Part shown: positions 1 through 8,933 of the stretch, piece by piece
How the letters are laid out: the number at the start of each line of letters is the position of its first letter
Numbering within the stretch: position 1 is the stretch's first letter
NCBI GenBank assembly: GCA_903933715.1
Contig: CAIZLD010000056.1
Location: forward strand, 34,483-98,482
DNA length: 64,000 nt
Reading direction: 5' to 3'
Origin: an uncultured Spartobacteria bacterium
GTDB lineage: Bacteria; Verrucomicrobiota; Verrucomicrobiia; Chthoniobacterales; Chthoniobacteraceae
The notes under the pieces: model-generated
Told to the model about the DNA's origin: nothing
The model's database searches: none
Seen by the model: only the letters and a program-made list of their open reading frames with translations
Position numbers and translations under genes: made by a program

Positions 1-155
1 TGGACGAGGAACGTGTGTCCCACGAAGTCCGGCGTGATCATCGAGGCGCGCGACCAAGTCTTGATCGGCTTCTTGACTCCGGCTGCTGCCATCTTATCGA
101 TTTTCTCGAGCAGATGAAGCTCTACGTACGGCCCTTTTTTAAGTGATCTTCCCAT
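1..155 (-). CDS. rpsS: 30S ribosomal protein S19 (partial, C-terminus beyond window)
   Basis: The start codon is the ATG read on the minus strand at 155. The translation begins [12 protein letters not shown] and continues through [17 protein letters not shown], the conserved N-terminal half of S19. About 51 codons are present and the rest lies beyond the window edge. S19 sits in the head of the 30S subunit beside S13. Only a 3-nt gap separates it from rplB, which is the usual S10-operon order. Confidence 0.95.
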   Translation of the reverse strand, partial: MGRSLKKGPYVELHLLEKIDKMAAAGVKKPIKTWSRASMITPDFVGHTFLV

Positions 156-158
156 ATG

Positions 159-1001
159 CTACTTCTTCGCGTTACGGCGCTGGACAATGAAATTGCTGCT
201 AGCCTTGTGCTTGCGGCGGGTCTTGAAGCCCTTGGCGAGCTGGCCCCACGGGCTCATCGGATGATGGCGTCCGCCACCGCCCTTGGACTTGCCTTGACCG
301 CCACCCATCGGGTGATCGACCGGGTTCATGACCATACCGCGGACGTGGGAGCGTTTCCCCAGCCACCGGGTGCGACCGGCTTTGCCTGCGGAGACGTTCA
401 TGTGCTCGATGTTGCCGACCTGGCCCATCGTCGCATAGGCTTGTTCGTTGATTTTGCGAATTTCGCCGGACGGCATTTTCACCAGGGCGTAACCGGCTTC
501 ACGGTTGCTCAAAATTCCCTGTTGACCCGCGCTCCGGGCGATCTGACCGCCCTTGCCGGGGATCAGTTCGATATTGTGAATGGCGGAACCGAGCGGGATG
601 TTCTTCAAGGGAAGCGCATTGCCCACTTCGGGCGCGGCGTTTTCACCGGAAGAGACTTTCATCCCGACCGTCAGGCCATTGGGAGCGAGGATATAGCTCT
701 TGACGCCATCGGTGTATTCGATAAGCGCGATGCGGGCGGTGCGATTGGGGTCGTATTCAATCCCGATCACTTCGGCCACGACGCCAAATTTGCGGCGCTT
801 GAAATCGATGAGACGGTACTTCTGTTTGTGACCGCCGCCGATGTGGCGCATGGTCATCCGTCCGCGGTTGTTGCGGCCGCCGGATTTTTTCAGGGTAACG
901 ACCAAGCTTTTTTCGGGCTTGGATTTGGTGATCTCCTCGAACGACGGGAGCGCTTTATAGCGCTGCGCCGGGGTTAAAGGACGGAAAGTTTTGAGTGCCA
1001 T
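159..1001 (-). CDS. rplB: 50S ribosomal protein L2
   Basis: The 280-residue product has the normal L2 length. It starts [15 protein letters not shown] and contains the conserved C-terminal block [15 protein letters not shown], which carries the histidine near the peptidyl-transferase centre, followed by a basic tail ([14 protein letters not shown]). L2 is a primary 23S rRNA-binding protein needed for subunit association. It lies between rplW and rpsS as in the standard S10 operon. The 273-aa open frame on the opposite strand is an antisense shadow. Confidence 0.98.
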   Translation of the reverse strand: MALKTFRPLTPAQRYKALPSFEEITKSKPEKSLVVTLKKSGGRNNRGRMTMRHIGGGHKQKYRLIDFKRRKFGVVAEVIGIEYDPNRTARIALIEYTDGVKSYILAPNGLTVGMKVSSGENAAPEVGNALPLKNIPLGSAIHNIELIPGKGGQIARSAGQQGILSNREAGYALVKMPSGEIRKINEQAYATMGQVGNIEHMNVSAGKAGRTRWLGKRSHVRGMVMNPVDHPMGGGQGKSKGGGGRHHPMSPWGQLAKGFKTRRKHKASSNFIVQRRNAKK

Positions 1002-1026
1002 AGTCGGTTTTGCTCAGGTGAAAGGC

Positions 1027-1311
1027 TTACGCCAGTTCGATTTTTTCCCCGGCTTTAAGGGTCACGATGGCTTTTTTCCAGTGGGCGGTGCGGCCCGCAT
1101 CGGCGCGGCGTTCGCGGCGCTTCTTGCCAGCGTAGTTGCAGGTGTTAACGGCGGTTACCGTTTTGCCGAAAAGCTTCTCGATGGCGTGCTTGATCTGGAT
1201 CTTGTTCGCTTTCGGGGAAACCCGGAAAACGTACTTGCCGAGGCTGTCGCCGAGGATGGTTGCCTTTTCGGTAAAGGCGATGGTCTGAATCAAATCGTGC
1301 GGATCGTTCAT
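1027..1311 (-). CDS. rplW: 50S ribosomal protein L23
   Basis: The 94-residue protein shows the L23 pattern: the N-terminal segment PHDLIQTIAFTEKA, then FRVSPKANKIQIKHAIEKLFGK and VNTCNYAGKKRR. L23 lines the exit tunnel and docks trigger factor and SRP. Its ATG overlaps the rplD stop by 4 nt (1308-1311), so translation is probably coupled to rplD. Confidence 0.96.
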   Translation of the reverse strand: MNDPHDLIQTIAFTEKATILGDSLGKYVFRVSPKANKIQIKHAIEKLFGKTVTAVNTCNYAGKKRRERRADAGRTAHWKKAIVTLKAGEKIELA

Positions 1312-1919
1312 TTCTGCGTCCTTTCTGCCAGTTTGCTCAACGCGTCTTTGGTGATGACGATCTTCTTGTAGGCGAGAAGGTCTTCGGTGTTCACGTCAGC
1401 CGCCGTGACGAGGCGGGTCGGTTGAACATTGCGCGCGGACATAAATGTGGTTTCGTCGAAGTCGGTGGAGACGATGAGCGTTTTTTCGACGCCGACGTTT
1501 TCCTTGACCCAGCCGACGAAGGCTTTGGTTTTCGGGGTGAGAATCGCAAAATTCTCGATCACCAGAACGTCTCCGGCAACGATGCGGGAGCTCAAGGCCT
1601 TGCGAAGGGCCAGCCGGCGAACCGACTTGGTGACTTTCTTGGAGTAATCGCGGGGCTTGGGTCCGAAAACCACACCGCCGCCGGTCCAGACGACCGAAGA
1701 TTTGTAGCCGGCGCGGGCCCGTCCGGTGCCCTTTTGGCGCCAGGGTTTGGAGCCGGAAAGATTGACGTCCGCTTTGGATTTTGTGCAGGCGGTGCCGCTG
1801 CGGCGAGCCGCACGCATGGCCACGACCACGTCGTGAACGGCCTGGGTGCCGATGCCGTTTTCGATGACGACCAGATTGGCCGCCTTTGCTGCTTCAACTG
1901 AAAGAACGGTTGCGCTCAT
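1308..1919 (-). CDS. rplD: 50S ribosomal protein L4
   Basis: The 203-residue product has the L4 loop signature (GSKPWRQKGTGRARAG, then GGGVVFGPKPRDY), which extends into the exit tunnel. Later segments (LRKALSSRIVAGDVLVIENF) match the globular domain. L4 is an assembly initiator and in some bacteria represses its own operon. No leader hairpin for that can be judged here. It overlaps rplC by one nucleotide (TAATG) and rplW by four. Confidence 0.97.
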   Translation of the reverse strand: MSATVLSVEAAKAANLVVIENGIGTQAVHDVVVAMRAARRSGTACTKSKADVNLSGSKPWRQKGTGRARAGYKSSVVWTGGGVVFGPKPRDYSKKVTKSVRRLALRKALSSRIVAGDVLVIENFAILTPKTKAFVGWVKENVGVEKTLIVSTDFDETTFMSARNVQPTRLVTAADVNTEDLLAYKKIVITKDALSKLAERTQK

Positions 1920-2569
1920 TACTTAACCTCCGCGGGAAGTGGGGATTTTTTGGCCGGACGAACAACGACATAGCCGCCGTTGGCTCCGGGGATTGCGCCG
2001 CGAATCAAGAGAACCTGTTCGGCATCGCGCACTTGGACAATTTGGAGATTTTGAACGGTGATCCGCTCATCGCCCATGTGACCGGGCATGCCATGGTTCT
2101 TCCAGACACGGCCTGGGGTGGAACGGCACCCGACTGCACCGGTGCGACGATGCATCATCGAACCGTGGGACATTGGTTGACGGGAGTAACCATGCCTTTT
2201 AATAGCACCTTGGAAACCTTTACCCTTGGACTGCCCAATGACGTCAACGATCTGACCGGCTTGGAAATGGTTGGCGCTCAGGTTCAGTTCACCTTCCACT
2301 TTATCAGTGGCAGCGAGGCGGAATTCGCCCACGAGTCTTTTCGGTTCGGAGCCGACCTTTTTACAGACGCCCACCTCTGCCTTCGACAAACGCGACTCCT
2401 TTTGGGTGTCGAAGCCGACTTGAATGGCCGAGTAGCCGTCTTTTTCAACGGTCTTGACCTGGAGCAGCGTATTGCCGCCCACGGCGACGACGGTCACGGG
2501 GATAATGCGCCCCTTCTCGTCGTACACTCGGGTCATCCCGATTTTTTTTCCTAACAGTCCGTATTTCAT
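1919..2569 (-). CDS. rplC: 50S ribosomal protein L3
   Basis: The 216-residue L3 begins MKYGLLGKKIGMTRVYDEKGR. It carries the conserved central loop with GFQGAIKRHGY and the block GSMMHRRTGAVGCRSTPGRVWKN close to the peptidyl-transferase centre. L3 is one of the two initiators of 50S assembly. It lies 25 nt downstream of rpsJ and overlaps rplD by one base. Confidence 0.97.
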   Translation of the reverse strand: MKYGLLGKKIGMTRVYDEKGRIIPVTVVAVGGNTLLQVKTVEKDGYSAIQVGFDTQKESRLSKAEVGVCKKVGSEPKRLVGEFRLAATDKVEGELNLSANHFQAGQIVDVIGQSKGKGFQGAIKRHGYSRQPMSHGSMMHRRTGAVGCRSTPGRVWKNHGMPGHMGDERITVQNLQIVQVRDAEQVLLIRGAIPGANGGYVVVRPAKKSPLPAEVK

Positions 2570-2594
2570 TGCGTTCCTAGTTCATGAACACCGA

Positions 2595-2906
2595 TCAGAT
2601 CTTGATGGTAATATCAACACCCGCCGGGAGGTTCAGCTTCTTGAGTTCGTCCACCGTCTTCGCGGTCGGTTCGATGATGTCCAGCAACCGTTTATGGGTG
2701 CGGATTTCGAACTGTTCCATGGATTTTTTATCCACGTGCGGAGAACGGTTAACAGTGAATTTTTCGATCCGGGTAGGGAGCGGGATCGGTCCAGCCACTT
2801 TCGCGCCGGTGCGCTTGGCGGTTTCGACGATGTCCATTGAGGATTGATCGAGCATTCGGTAATCGAAGGCTTTAAGCCGGATGCGAATTCGTTGGCCGTT
2901 TGTCAT
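2595..2906 (-). CDS. rpsJ: 30S ribosomal protein S10 / NusE
   Basis: The 103-residue product has typical S10 features: [17 protein letters not shown] at the N-terminus and [13 protein letters not shown] in the middle. S10 works in the 30S head and, as NusE, in transcription antitermination. It follows fusA after 17 nt. In many bacteria tuf separates these two genes, but not here. Confidence 0.97.
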   Translation of the reverse strand: MTNGQRIRIRLKAFDYRMLDQSSMDIVETAKRTGAKVAGPIPLPTRIEKFTVNRSPHVDKKSMEQFEIRTHKRLLDIIEPTAKTVDELKKLNLPAGVDITIKI

Positions 2907-2923
2907 ACTAAAATTGAGTTAAA

Positions 2924-5077
2924 TTAAGAACCTTTCTGGTCGAGGACCGCCGCAAGGACGCTTGCGGGAACCTGCTCAAAGTGGGAGGGCTCCATGGAGT
3001 AGGAAGAACGCCCACGGGAAAGCGACCGGATGGCCGTGGAGTAACCGAACATTTCGGCGAGCGGCACTTCGGCATGAACGGCCGAGAGGTTGCCTTTCGC
3101 TTCCATGCTCTGGATGCGTCCGCGACGGCGGTTGAGATCGCCGAGAATGTCGCCCTGATATTCTTCAGGAGTGAGGTTCTCAACTTTCATGATCGGTTCG
3201 AGCAGAATCGCCTTGGCTTTCTTGAACCCGTCTTTGGCAGCGAAGATGGCCGCCATTTTGAACGCCATTTCGTTGGAATCGACTTCGTGGAACGATCCGT
3301 CGATGATGTCGATGTTGACGTCAATGACCGGGTAGCCGCCGACCACGCCGTTGAGGACGGCCTCTTCGAGACCTTTCTTGACGGCCGGGATGAAATCTTT
3401 CGGGATCGAGCCGCCCACGGTTTTGTTCTCGATGGTGATGCCTTTGCCGCGCTCGTTGGGTTTGACCCTGACGACAACGTGACCGTATTGACCGCGACCG
3501 CCGGACTGTTTGACCAGCTTGCCTTCGCCGACGGATTCGCCGGTGATGGTTTCGCGGTAGGCGATTTGCGGCTTGCCGGAATTCGCCTCGACCTTGAACT
3601 CACGAAGCATGCGGTCGCGAATGATTTCGAGATGCAGTTCGCCCATGCCGGCGATGATCGTCTGGCCGGTTTCCTCGTTGGTGTAAACGCGGAACGTCGG
3701 ATCTTCTTCAGCTAGACGCTGGAGAGCGATGGACATCTTTTCCTGGTCGATCTTCGTCTTCGGCTCAACCGCCATCGAGATAACGGTATCCGGGAAGGTC
3801 GGCGGTTCGAGAAGGACCGGGTGATCTTCGTCGCAAAGCGTGTCGCCCGTGGTGATGTTTTTGATGCCGACGATGGCGGCGATGTCACCCGAGTAGCAGA
3901 CGTCGATGTCTTCGCGCTTGTCAGCCTGGATCTGGATGAGGCGGCTAATGCGCTCGCGCTTATTGGTGCGAGGATTGTAAACGGTGTCGCCCTTGGCAAG
4001 TTTGCCGGAGTAAACCCGGAAGAAAACGAGCTTGCCGACGAACGGATCGCTCCAAAGCTTGAATGCCAGCGAGCAGAATTTTGCGTTATCGTCTGCGGCA
4101 ACAATGATCTCTTCGCCGGTATCGGGGTTCTGGCCACGGGCCGGAATGGTCTCGAGCGGGCTGGGCAGATAATCGACCACGGCATCGACGAGGTATTGGA
4201 CGCCCTTGTTCTTGAAGGCGGAACCGCCCACGACAGGAACCAGTTTGTTGGCGATGGTTTGGCGGCGAATGGCTTGCTTGAGAACTTCGACCGTGATCGG
4301 TTTTTCCTCAAGGAAGAGCATCCCGACTTCATCATCGAGATCAGCAACGGCGCTCACGAGACCTTCGTAAGCCGCATCGATCATCTCCTTGTGCTCGGCG
4401 GGAATCTCCTCAACCGAGTAGGTGGAACCCCACTGGTCGTTGTCGGAGTAAACAATCGCCTTCTTGTTGATGACGTCGAGCTGGCCCTTGAGATAATCTT
4501 CGCGGCCCAGCGGAATGAGAATCGGCCACGCATTCGCACCGAGCTTGGTGCGCATGTCGTTGACGGCGTTATCAAAGTTGGCGCCGGTGCGGTCCATCTT
4601 GTTGACGAACGCGATCCGCGGCACACCATACTTTGTAGCTTGACGCCAGACGGTTTCGGACTGGGGTTGAACCCCGGCCACACCGCAGAACACGGCAACC
4701 GCGCCGTCGAGGACACGCAAGGAGCGCTCCACTTCGGCCGTGAAGTCCACGTGCCCGGGAGTGTCGATGATGTTGACGCGCTGTTTGATGCCTTCGAAAA
4801 GTTTGACAACCCCTTCTTGCTTTGTTTGTTGCCAGAAGCAAGTGGTGGCGGCGGAAGTGATCGTGATGCCACGTTCGCGCTCCTGCTCCATCCAGTCGGT
4901 GGCGGTGGTGCCTTCATGCACTTCACCGATCTTGTGGATCATCCCTGTATAGAAAAGGATACGCTCGGTGAGGGTGGTTTTACCCGCATCGATGTGCGCG
5001 GCGATCCCGATGTTGCGGGTCCGCTCTAGAGGATAGGCCCGATCGGGCGAGTTGGGATTGGAAGCAGTTTCAGCCAC
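2924..5077 (-). CDS. fusA: Elongation factor G
   Basis: The 717-residue translational GTPase has all G motifs near the N-terminus: AHIDAGKTT (P-loop), the switch I block [19 protein letters not shown] (G3) and NKMDR (G4). Downstream are EF-G domains II-V, ending with the elongation-factor C-terminal fold ([15 protein letters not shown]). EF-G drives translocation and, with RRF, ribosome recycling. It lies in the str block behind rpsG (15-nt gap). Only one EF-G gene is visible here. Confidence 0.98.
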   Translation of the reverse strand: MAETASNPNSPDRAYPLERTRNIGIAAHIDAGKTTLTERILFYTGMIHKIGEVHEGTTATDWMEQERERGITITSAATTCFWQQTKQEGVVKLFEGIKQRVNIIDTPGHVDFTAEVERSLRVLDGAVAVFCGVAGVQPQSETVWRQATKYGVPRIAFVNKMDRTGANFDNAVNDMRTKLGANAWPILIPLGREDYLKGQLDVINKKAIVYSDNDQWGSTYSVEEIPAEHKEMIDAAYEGLVSAVADLDDEVGMLFLEEKPITVEVLKQAIRRQTIANKLVPVVGGSAFKNKGVQYLVDAVVDYLPSPLETIPARGQNPDTGEEIIVAADDNAKFCSLAFKLWSDPFVGKLVFFRVYSGKLAKGDTVYNPRTNKRERISRLIQIQADKREDIDVCYSGDIAAIVGIKNITTGDTLCDEDHPVLLEPPTFPDTVISMAVEPKTKIDQEKMSIALQRLAEEDPTFRVYTNEETGQTIIAGMGELHLEIIRDRMLREFKVEANSGKPQIAYRETITGESVGEGKLVKQSGGRGQYGHVVVRVKPNERGKGITIENKTVGGSIPKDFIPAVKKGLEEAVLNGVVGGYPVIDVNIDIIDGSFHEVDSNEMAFKMAAIFAAKDGFKKAKAILLEPIMKVENLTPEEYQGDILGDLNRRRGRIQSMEAKGNLSAVHAEVPLAEMFGYSTAIRSLSRGRSSYSMEPSHFEQVPASVLAAVLDQKGS

Positions 5078-5092
5078 GGCGTGAATAATAAG

Positions 5093-5566
5093 TTAGAATC
5101 GGAAGTGTGCGAACGCGCGATTGGCTTGAGCCATCTTGTGCGTGTCGTCGCGTTTCTTGATCGCGTTGCCTTGTCCGGCAGCGGCTTCTTTCAATTCGCT
5201 GGCGAGGGCGTCAATCATCGGGACGCTCTTGCGCTTGAGAGCAAAAGTGACGATCCAGCGCATGGCGAGAGCCAACTGGCGGGGCACGGGAACCTCCATC
5301 GGAACCTGATAGGTCGCACCACCGACGCGGCGGGATTTGACTTCCAGGCGGGGTTTGACGTTATCGATCGCCTTGTTGAGCGTTTCGAGCGGATCAACCG
5401 CATCGGAACCCTCGCGGGTTTTTTCGATCGCGCCGTAAACAATCCGTTCTGCAATGGATTTCTTACCGCTCTCCATGATGGTGTTGATCAGGCGGGCAAC
5501 CAAAGGGCTGCCGTAGCGGCTGTCAAACTTCTCAACTTTTTTGATGACTCTGCGACGACGAGACAT
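5093..5566 (-). CDS. rpsG: 30S ribosomal protein S7
   Basis: The 157-residue S7 begins MSRRRRVIKK and contains the conserved segments YGSPLVARLINTIMESGKK and RRVGGATYQVPMEV, ending in AHKMAQANRAFAHFRF-type sequence. S7 nucleates the 30S head and contacts the E site. It is 6 nt downstream of rpsL and 15 nt upstream of fusA. Confidence 0.97.
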   Translation of the reverse strand: MSRRRRVIKKVEKFDSRYGSPLVARLINTIMESGKKSIAERIVYGAIEKTREGSDAVDPLETLNKAIDNVKPRLEVKSRRVGGATYQVPMEVPVPRQLALAMRWIVTFALKRKSVPMIDALASELKEAAAGQGNAIKKRDDTHKMAQANRAFAHFRF

Positions 5567-5572
5567 AGTAAA

Positions 5573-5989
5573 TTATTTCTTTTTACCGCCCTTACCCTTG
5601 GCTGCGGCTTCTTGACCGGGTTTCGGACGCTTGGCGCCGTATTTGGAACGTGAACGACGACGGCCGTCCACCCCGAGGGCGTCGAGGGTGCCGCGGACGA
5701 TATGATAACGGACGCCGGGAAGATCTTTCACACGGCCGCCACGAACGAGCACAATCGAGTGCTCCTGGAGGTTGTGCCCTTCGCCAGGAATATAGGCAAT
5801 AACTTCCTGACCGTTGGTCAACCGAACTTTGGCGACTTTACGGAGTGCCGAGTTGGGCTTTTTGGGAGTACGGGTCATGACCTGCACGCACACCCCACGG
5901 CGCTGCGGGCAATTGACAAGTGCGGGTGATTTGGATTTCACCGTCACCTGATTGCGTCCCTTGCGGACAAGCTGGTTGATCGTTGGCAT
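5573..5989 (-). CDS. rpsL: 30S ribosomal protein S12
   Basis: The 138-residue S12 starts [12 protein letters not shown]. It carries the decoding-centre loops [11 protein letters not shown] and [10 protein letters not shown], where streptomycin-resistance substitutions arise in other bacteria; the wild-type lysines are present. The C-terminus has a Lys/Gly-rich tail ([11 protein letters not shown]) somewhat longer than in E. coli. It is the first gene of the fused str/S10 operon, behind about 390 nt of non-coding sequence. Confidence 0.98.
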   Translation of the reverse strand: MPTINQLVRKGRNQVTVKSKSPALVNCPQRRGVCVQVMTRTPKKPNSALRKVAKVRLTNGQEVIAYIPGEGHNLQEHSIVLVRGGRVKDLPGVRYHIVRGTLDALGVDGRRRSRSKYGAKRPKPGQEAAAKGKGGKKK

Positions 5990-6380
5990 TGTTAATTCAA
6001 AAAAAGTTTCCCGATTTCCGGGGACTAAAAAGCCCGCTTTTCAGCAGGGATTCCACATCCACTACTGGCTGCGGGGAGCGCGAACTGTAGACGAATCAAG
6101 CTATGGCGCAAGTTTTTTCTCTCGCGCCAACTGCATTTTTCGCCACCGCTGTCACTTTAAGCTGCCCCCGGAAGGTAAGCCCAAGCTTGGCGGGACGGTT
6201 CTTTTATCGCAGAAGGTTTGTTTCTGCAAGGGGTGTTTTGTTTTTTTTCTTCATTTCGATCACGAAAGGCTCGTTGAACGCTTTTTCCGGGTATTTTCAG
6301 TGTCACTGGGCCGATTTTGCTGCCCCGTTTGCTTGGCGGAGCCGGTTTGGACGCTTGCAAACTCTTTGTGCCCTCGGATA
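5990..6380. other. Intergenic region between rpsL and the UVR-motif gene
   Basis: This divergent spacer holds the leader of the ribosomal operon (minus strand) and the upstream region of the gene starting near 6381. Short open frames on both strands (for example 6103-6381 plus and 6157-6360 minus) resemble no known protein. A weak minus-strand promoter candidate is listed separately. No terminator-like hairpin or known riboswitch was recognised. Confidence 0.6.
6084..6111 (-). promoter_or_regulatory. Candidate promoter of the str/S10 operon
   Basis: Read on the minus strand, TTGCGC (6106-6111) is followed after 16 nt by TACAGT (6084-6089). That would give a leader of roughly 85 nt before rpsL. 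Both boxes are imperfect and no second signal supports them, so this is only the best candidate seen. Confidence 0.25.
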
Positions 6381-7139
6381 ATGTTTCTTATGAGTTTGGA
6401 TTTAAACACGCTTCTCGAAGGCTGGCCGCATGAGCCGGGGCAGATTCGCGTCCGCAAAATCAACGGCAATGACGGAAAAGAAAAAATCCAGCTTCGCATT
6501 GATCTGGGACTGATCCAAATGGAGATGGCGGGCCGCCCCGACGGGCTGCGCCCCCATGGAAGCGAATCGCTCCTTCACTGGCACCGCAAACGGGCGCGCC
6601 GGGCGGCTGCCGCCGAGCTCCCTTTTTCTTTGGACGCAGAGGAGTGTGGAGAGCTTCAGCAGGAGGCGATCCAGTTTTATCATCGTTACGTTGCCCTTTT
6701 TGAACTGGGCGATTATGAAAGGGTGATCCAGGACACCGAGCGCAACCTCGATCTTTTTTCATTTGTCACCAAACACGCTGAGCGGGAGGAATTTGCATGG
6801 GGGCTGGAGCAGTTCCGCCCTTATGTGCTGATGATGCGCACTCGGGCCAGGGCTTCTTTGAGCCTGGATCGCAACGAGATCCCGGCAGCCATTAAAGAAA
6901 TCGAGTTGGGCCGCAACAAAATCCTGAAGCTGCTCAAAGAGCGTCCGGAACCGGCCGATTCCAGCGCGGAAACGGAGTTCCTGGCCGAGTGGCTGGAGGA
7001 ATTGCAGCGTAAACGCCCCCTTTCCAAGCTTGAAATCATGCAAAAGGAGATGGATCAGGCGATCGCCACCGAGGCTTACGAGCGGGCGGCGCAATTACGC
7101 GATGCCATGCACGATCTGCGCAAATCAAAAGCAAAATAA
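6381..7139 (+). CDS. UVR (UvrB/UvrC) motif-containing protein
   Basis: The protein is about 252 residues from ATG 6381; ATG 6390 is an equally plausible start. The N-terminal part (LLEGWPHEPGQIRVRKI, IQMEMAGRPDGLRPHG) is unassigned, followed by a helical middle (YHRYVALFELGDYERVIQDT) with TPR-like character. The last 35 residues form a UVR motif (MDQAIATEAYERAAQLRDAM), the short helical hairpin by which UvrB and UvrC interact. It is not UvrB, UvrC or ClpC. The motif suggests protein-protein contact, but the partner is unknown. Confidence 0.75.
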   Translation: MFLMSLDLNTLLEGWPHEPGQIRVRKINGNDGKEKIQLRIDLGLIQMEMAGRPDGLRPHGSESLLHWHRKRARRAAAAELPFSLDAEECGELQQEAIQFYHRYVALFELGDYERVIQDTERNLDLFSFVTKHAEREEFAWGLEQFRPYVLMMRTRARASLSLDRNEIPAAIKEIELGRNKILKLLKERPEPADSSAETEFLAEWLEELQRKRPLSKLEIMQKEMDQAIATEAYERAAQLRDAMHDLRKSKAK

Positions 7140-7140
7140 A

Positions 7141-7176
7141 GGAAGAAGGTCCGCGGATTTACGCTGATTTTCAGAA
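7141..7176. repeat. Half copy of the AATCTGCG-type intergenic repeat
   Basis: The sequence GTCCGCGGATTTACGCTGATT is a degenerate half of the repeat seen better at 7765, 13782 and 58518. It lies between the UVR-motif gene and the 3' end of recO. Confidence 0.5.
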
Positions 7177-7202
7177 GAAGCGCACCGAATGACGGGACTG
7201 CT

Positions 7203-7742
7203 TTACAACCCGTTCTCCGGCAGTTTCTCCATGAGCCGCCGCCGGGAGTCCGGCAAATGATGGCAGACGCGCGAAAGGGCCGCGTGGGCGTTCCCTTCAA
7301 TGTGGATCCCCAGCAGCCGAGCCAATTCGCTCTCAAAATGCAGCAATGCCCGGCGATTGGGGATGGCATTTTCCAAGTATTTAAAAGCCCGGCACAGGAG
7401 GTCGAACAATTCCGGCACCGGCTGTTCGGGTTCAGTCATCAACTCCATTAACTCGACAAAATAGGAGGCCATTTCCACGCGCGAATAATCGCGGCGCAAT
7501 CCCTCAAACGAATTGCGAAGCGTTACTTCGCGGAGGGTGTGAATTTCACTGCGGCGGCTTCTCACAAAGGCGATTTCGGTTTCAAAAAAAAGATCGATCC
7601 CGCCCGCGAACGGACTCTTGGGACGCAGCGCGCCGCGAGCCATGGTCTTGAGCTTGCCAAAGTCGCACGTAAGCCAAGTCACCACCAGGCTCGTGTCCGA
7701 GAATTTGGTGCGGCGAAGCAGGAGGGCGGCGGTGCTTTCCAT
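7203..7742 (-). CDS. recO: DNA repair protein RecO (short form)
   Basis: The start is ATG 7742 (MESTAALLLRRTKFSD); the open frame upstream of it is translated intergenic repeat. The 179 residues comprise the RecO N-terminal OB fold (KFSDTSLVVTWLTCDFGKLKTMARGALRPKS) and the helical core. RecO loads RecA on SSB-coated gaps together with RecR. Usual RecO proteins are about 220-250 residues; this one ends soon after the helical core and lacks the C-terminal zinc-finger portion found in many homologues. Intergenic repeat sequence lies at both ends of the gene. Confidence 0.8.
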   Translation of the reverse strand: MESTAALLLRRTKFSDTSLVVTWLTCDFGKLKTMARGALRPKSPFAGGIDLFFETEIAFVRSRRSEIHTLREVTLRNSFEGLRRDYSRVEMASYFVELMELMTEPEQPVPELFDLLCRAFKYLENAIPNRRALLHFESELARLLGIHIEGNAHAALSRVCHHLPDSRRRLMEKLPENGL

Positions 7743-7764
7743 GAAGATAAATCTTAGCACGAAA

Positions 7765-7811
7765 AAGGAAGAGAATCCGCAGATTGCGCAGATGAACGCA
7801 GATTTTTTCAA
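7765..7811. repeat. AATCTGCG-type intergenic repeat (half)
   Basis: ATCCGCAGATTGCGCAGATG followed by AACGCAGATTTTTTCAATC matches the left arm of the stem-loop copies at 13782-13862 and 58518-58595. It sits directly upstream of recO and spuriously extends that reading frame. Confidence 0.75.
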
Positions 7812-7925
7812 TCAAAATGAGCAGTGATACTCAAAGATAGCTAATTTCTGGAAATCTTGCGGATTCCTCTTTTATTCGTGAACACGATGTAGCAGATCTT
7901 GGATTAAAAAAACGCTTTCTTTTTT

Positions 7926-7951
7926 TGCGCATTTTGCGCTTTTTTGCGGTT
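7926..7951. repeat. Left flanking repeat of gluQ (GCGCAAAA family)
   Basis: GCGCATTTTGCGCTTTTTTG, then CGGTT, ends 11 nt before the gluQ start. It is the inverted counterpart of the copy at 8818-8843, with one or two mismatches over about 25 bp. Confidence 0.75.
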
Positions 7952-7962
7952 AAATCCTTCTC

Positions 7963-8814
7963 ATGCCTGTTTACCGCGGCCGCATCGCTCCCTCCCCCAC
8001 CGGGTTTCTCCACCTTGGGCATGCGCGGACCTTCTGGATTACCCAGGAACGTGCCCGCCAGGCCGGGGGAAGTCTCGTATTGAGGGTGGAGGATATTGAC
8101 GGACCCCGATGCAGACCGGAGTTCAACCACGCCCTGATAGAAGATCTCCGCTGGTTTGGGTTTGAGTGGCAGGAAGGCCCGGATTGTGGCGGCCCTTTTG
8201 CTCCCTATTTGCAAAGCGAGCGAAGAGGACGGCATCTCGACGGGCTCGAACGCTTGCGCGCGAGCGGGTGGATTTACCCTTGCCAATGCTCCCGGCGCGA
8301 TCTGCTCGACGCGCCTCGCGCGCCCCATGCCGAAGATGAGGAACCGATTTACCCCGGCCATTGCCGACCCAAGGAAGCTTCTTTCGTTGCGCCAGAGGGC
8401 GATTTCCATTGGCGATTCCGGGTGCCCGAAGGGGAAGAGATGCGTTTTACTGACGGGGCGCTCGGCCTGCAAACCGCCGTTGCGGGAGTCGATTTTGGCG
8501 ATTTCGTGGTCTGGCGCAGGGACGGCGTCCCGGCCTACCAACTCGCGGTGGTCCTGGATGATGCGGCGATGGGAATCACCGAGGTGGTCCGCGGATCGGA
8601 TTTGCTGGTTTCAACTTTCCGGCAACTGCTCCTGTACCGGGCGCTCGGGCTGACACCGCCCGAGTTCTATCACACGGCTCTTTTGACCGACCCGGTTACG
8701 GGGCTTCGATTGGCCAAACGGCACGCTGCCTTGAGCCTGGGGCAGCTCCGGGCATCGGGAAATTCGCCCGAGACGCTCCGAAGTTCTTGGGCTTGCCCTA
8801 AAAACGGCCTTTGA
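7963..8814 (+). CDS. gluQ: Glutamyl-Q tRNA(Asp) synthetase
   Basis: The 283-residue product resembles the catalytic half of glutamyl-tRNA synthetase without an anticodon-binding domain, as expected for GluQ. The HIGH-type motif is in IAPSPTGFLHLGHARTF, the zinc-site pattern is CQCSRRD...YPGHCR, and the KMSKS-equivalent is RLAKRHAALSLGQLR. GluQ attaches glutamate to queuosine in tRNA(Asp). The C-terminus is slightly short compared with about 290-300 residues in proteobacteria. The gene is bracketed by two copies of a short repeat in inverted orientation (7926-7951 and 8818-8843). Confidence 0.9.
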   Translation: MPVYRGRIAPSPTGFLHLGHARTFWITQERARQAGGSLVLRVEDIDGPRCRPEFNHALIEDLRWFGFEWQEGPDCGGPFAPYLQSERRGRHLDGLERLRASGWIYPCQCSRRDLLDAPRAPHAEDEEPIYPGHCRPKEASFVAPEGDFHWRFRVPEGEEMRFTDGALGLQTAVAGVDFGDFVVWRRDGVPAYQLAVVLDDAAMGITEVVRGSDLLVSTFRQLLLYRALGLTPPEFYHTALLTDPVTGLRLAKRHAALSLGQLRASGNSPETLRSSWACPKNGL

Positions 8815-8817
8815 AAT

Positions 8818-8843
8818 AACCGCAAAAAAGCGCAAATGGCGCA
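8818..8843. repeat. Right flanking repeat of gluQ (GCGCAAAA family)
   Basis: AACCGCAAAAAAGCGCAAAT then GGCGC starts only 3 nt after the gluQ stop codon and is the reverse complement of the left flank. Related copies occur at 15163-15285 and 18677-18700. Confidence 0.75.
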
Positions 8844-8933
8844 AAAAAAGAGTTCTCTTGCAAAAACGTCTTTGGGTCGAATCTCACCCCGTGGGTGAAT
8901 CTGCGTGGGTCAAAAACGAGCCGCTGATCCTAT

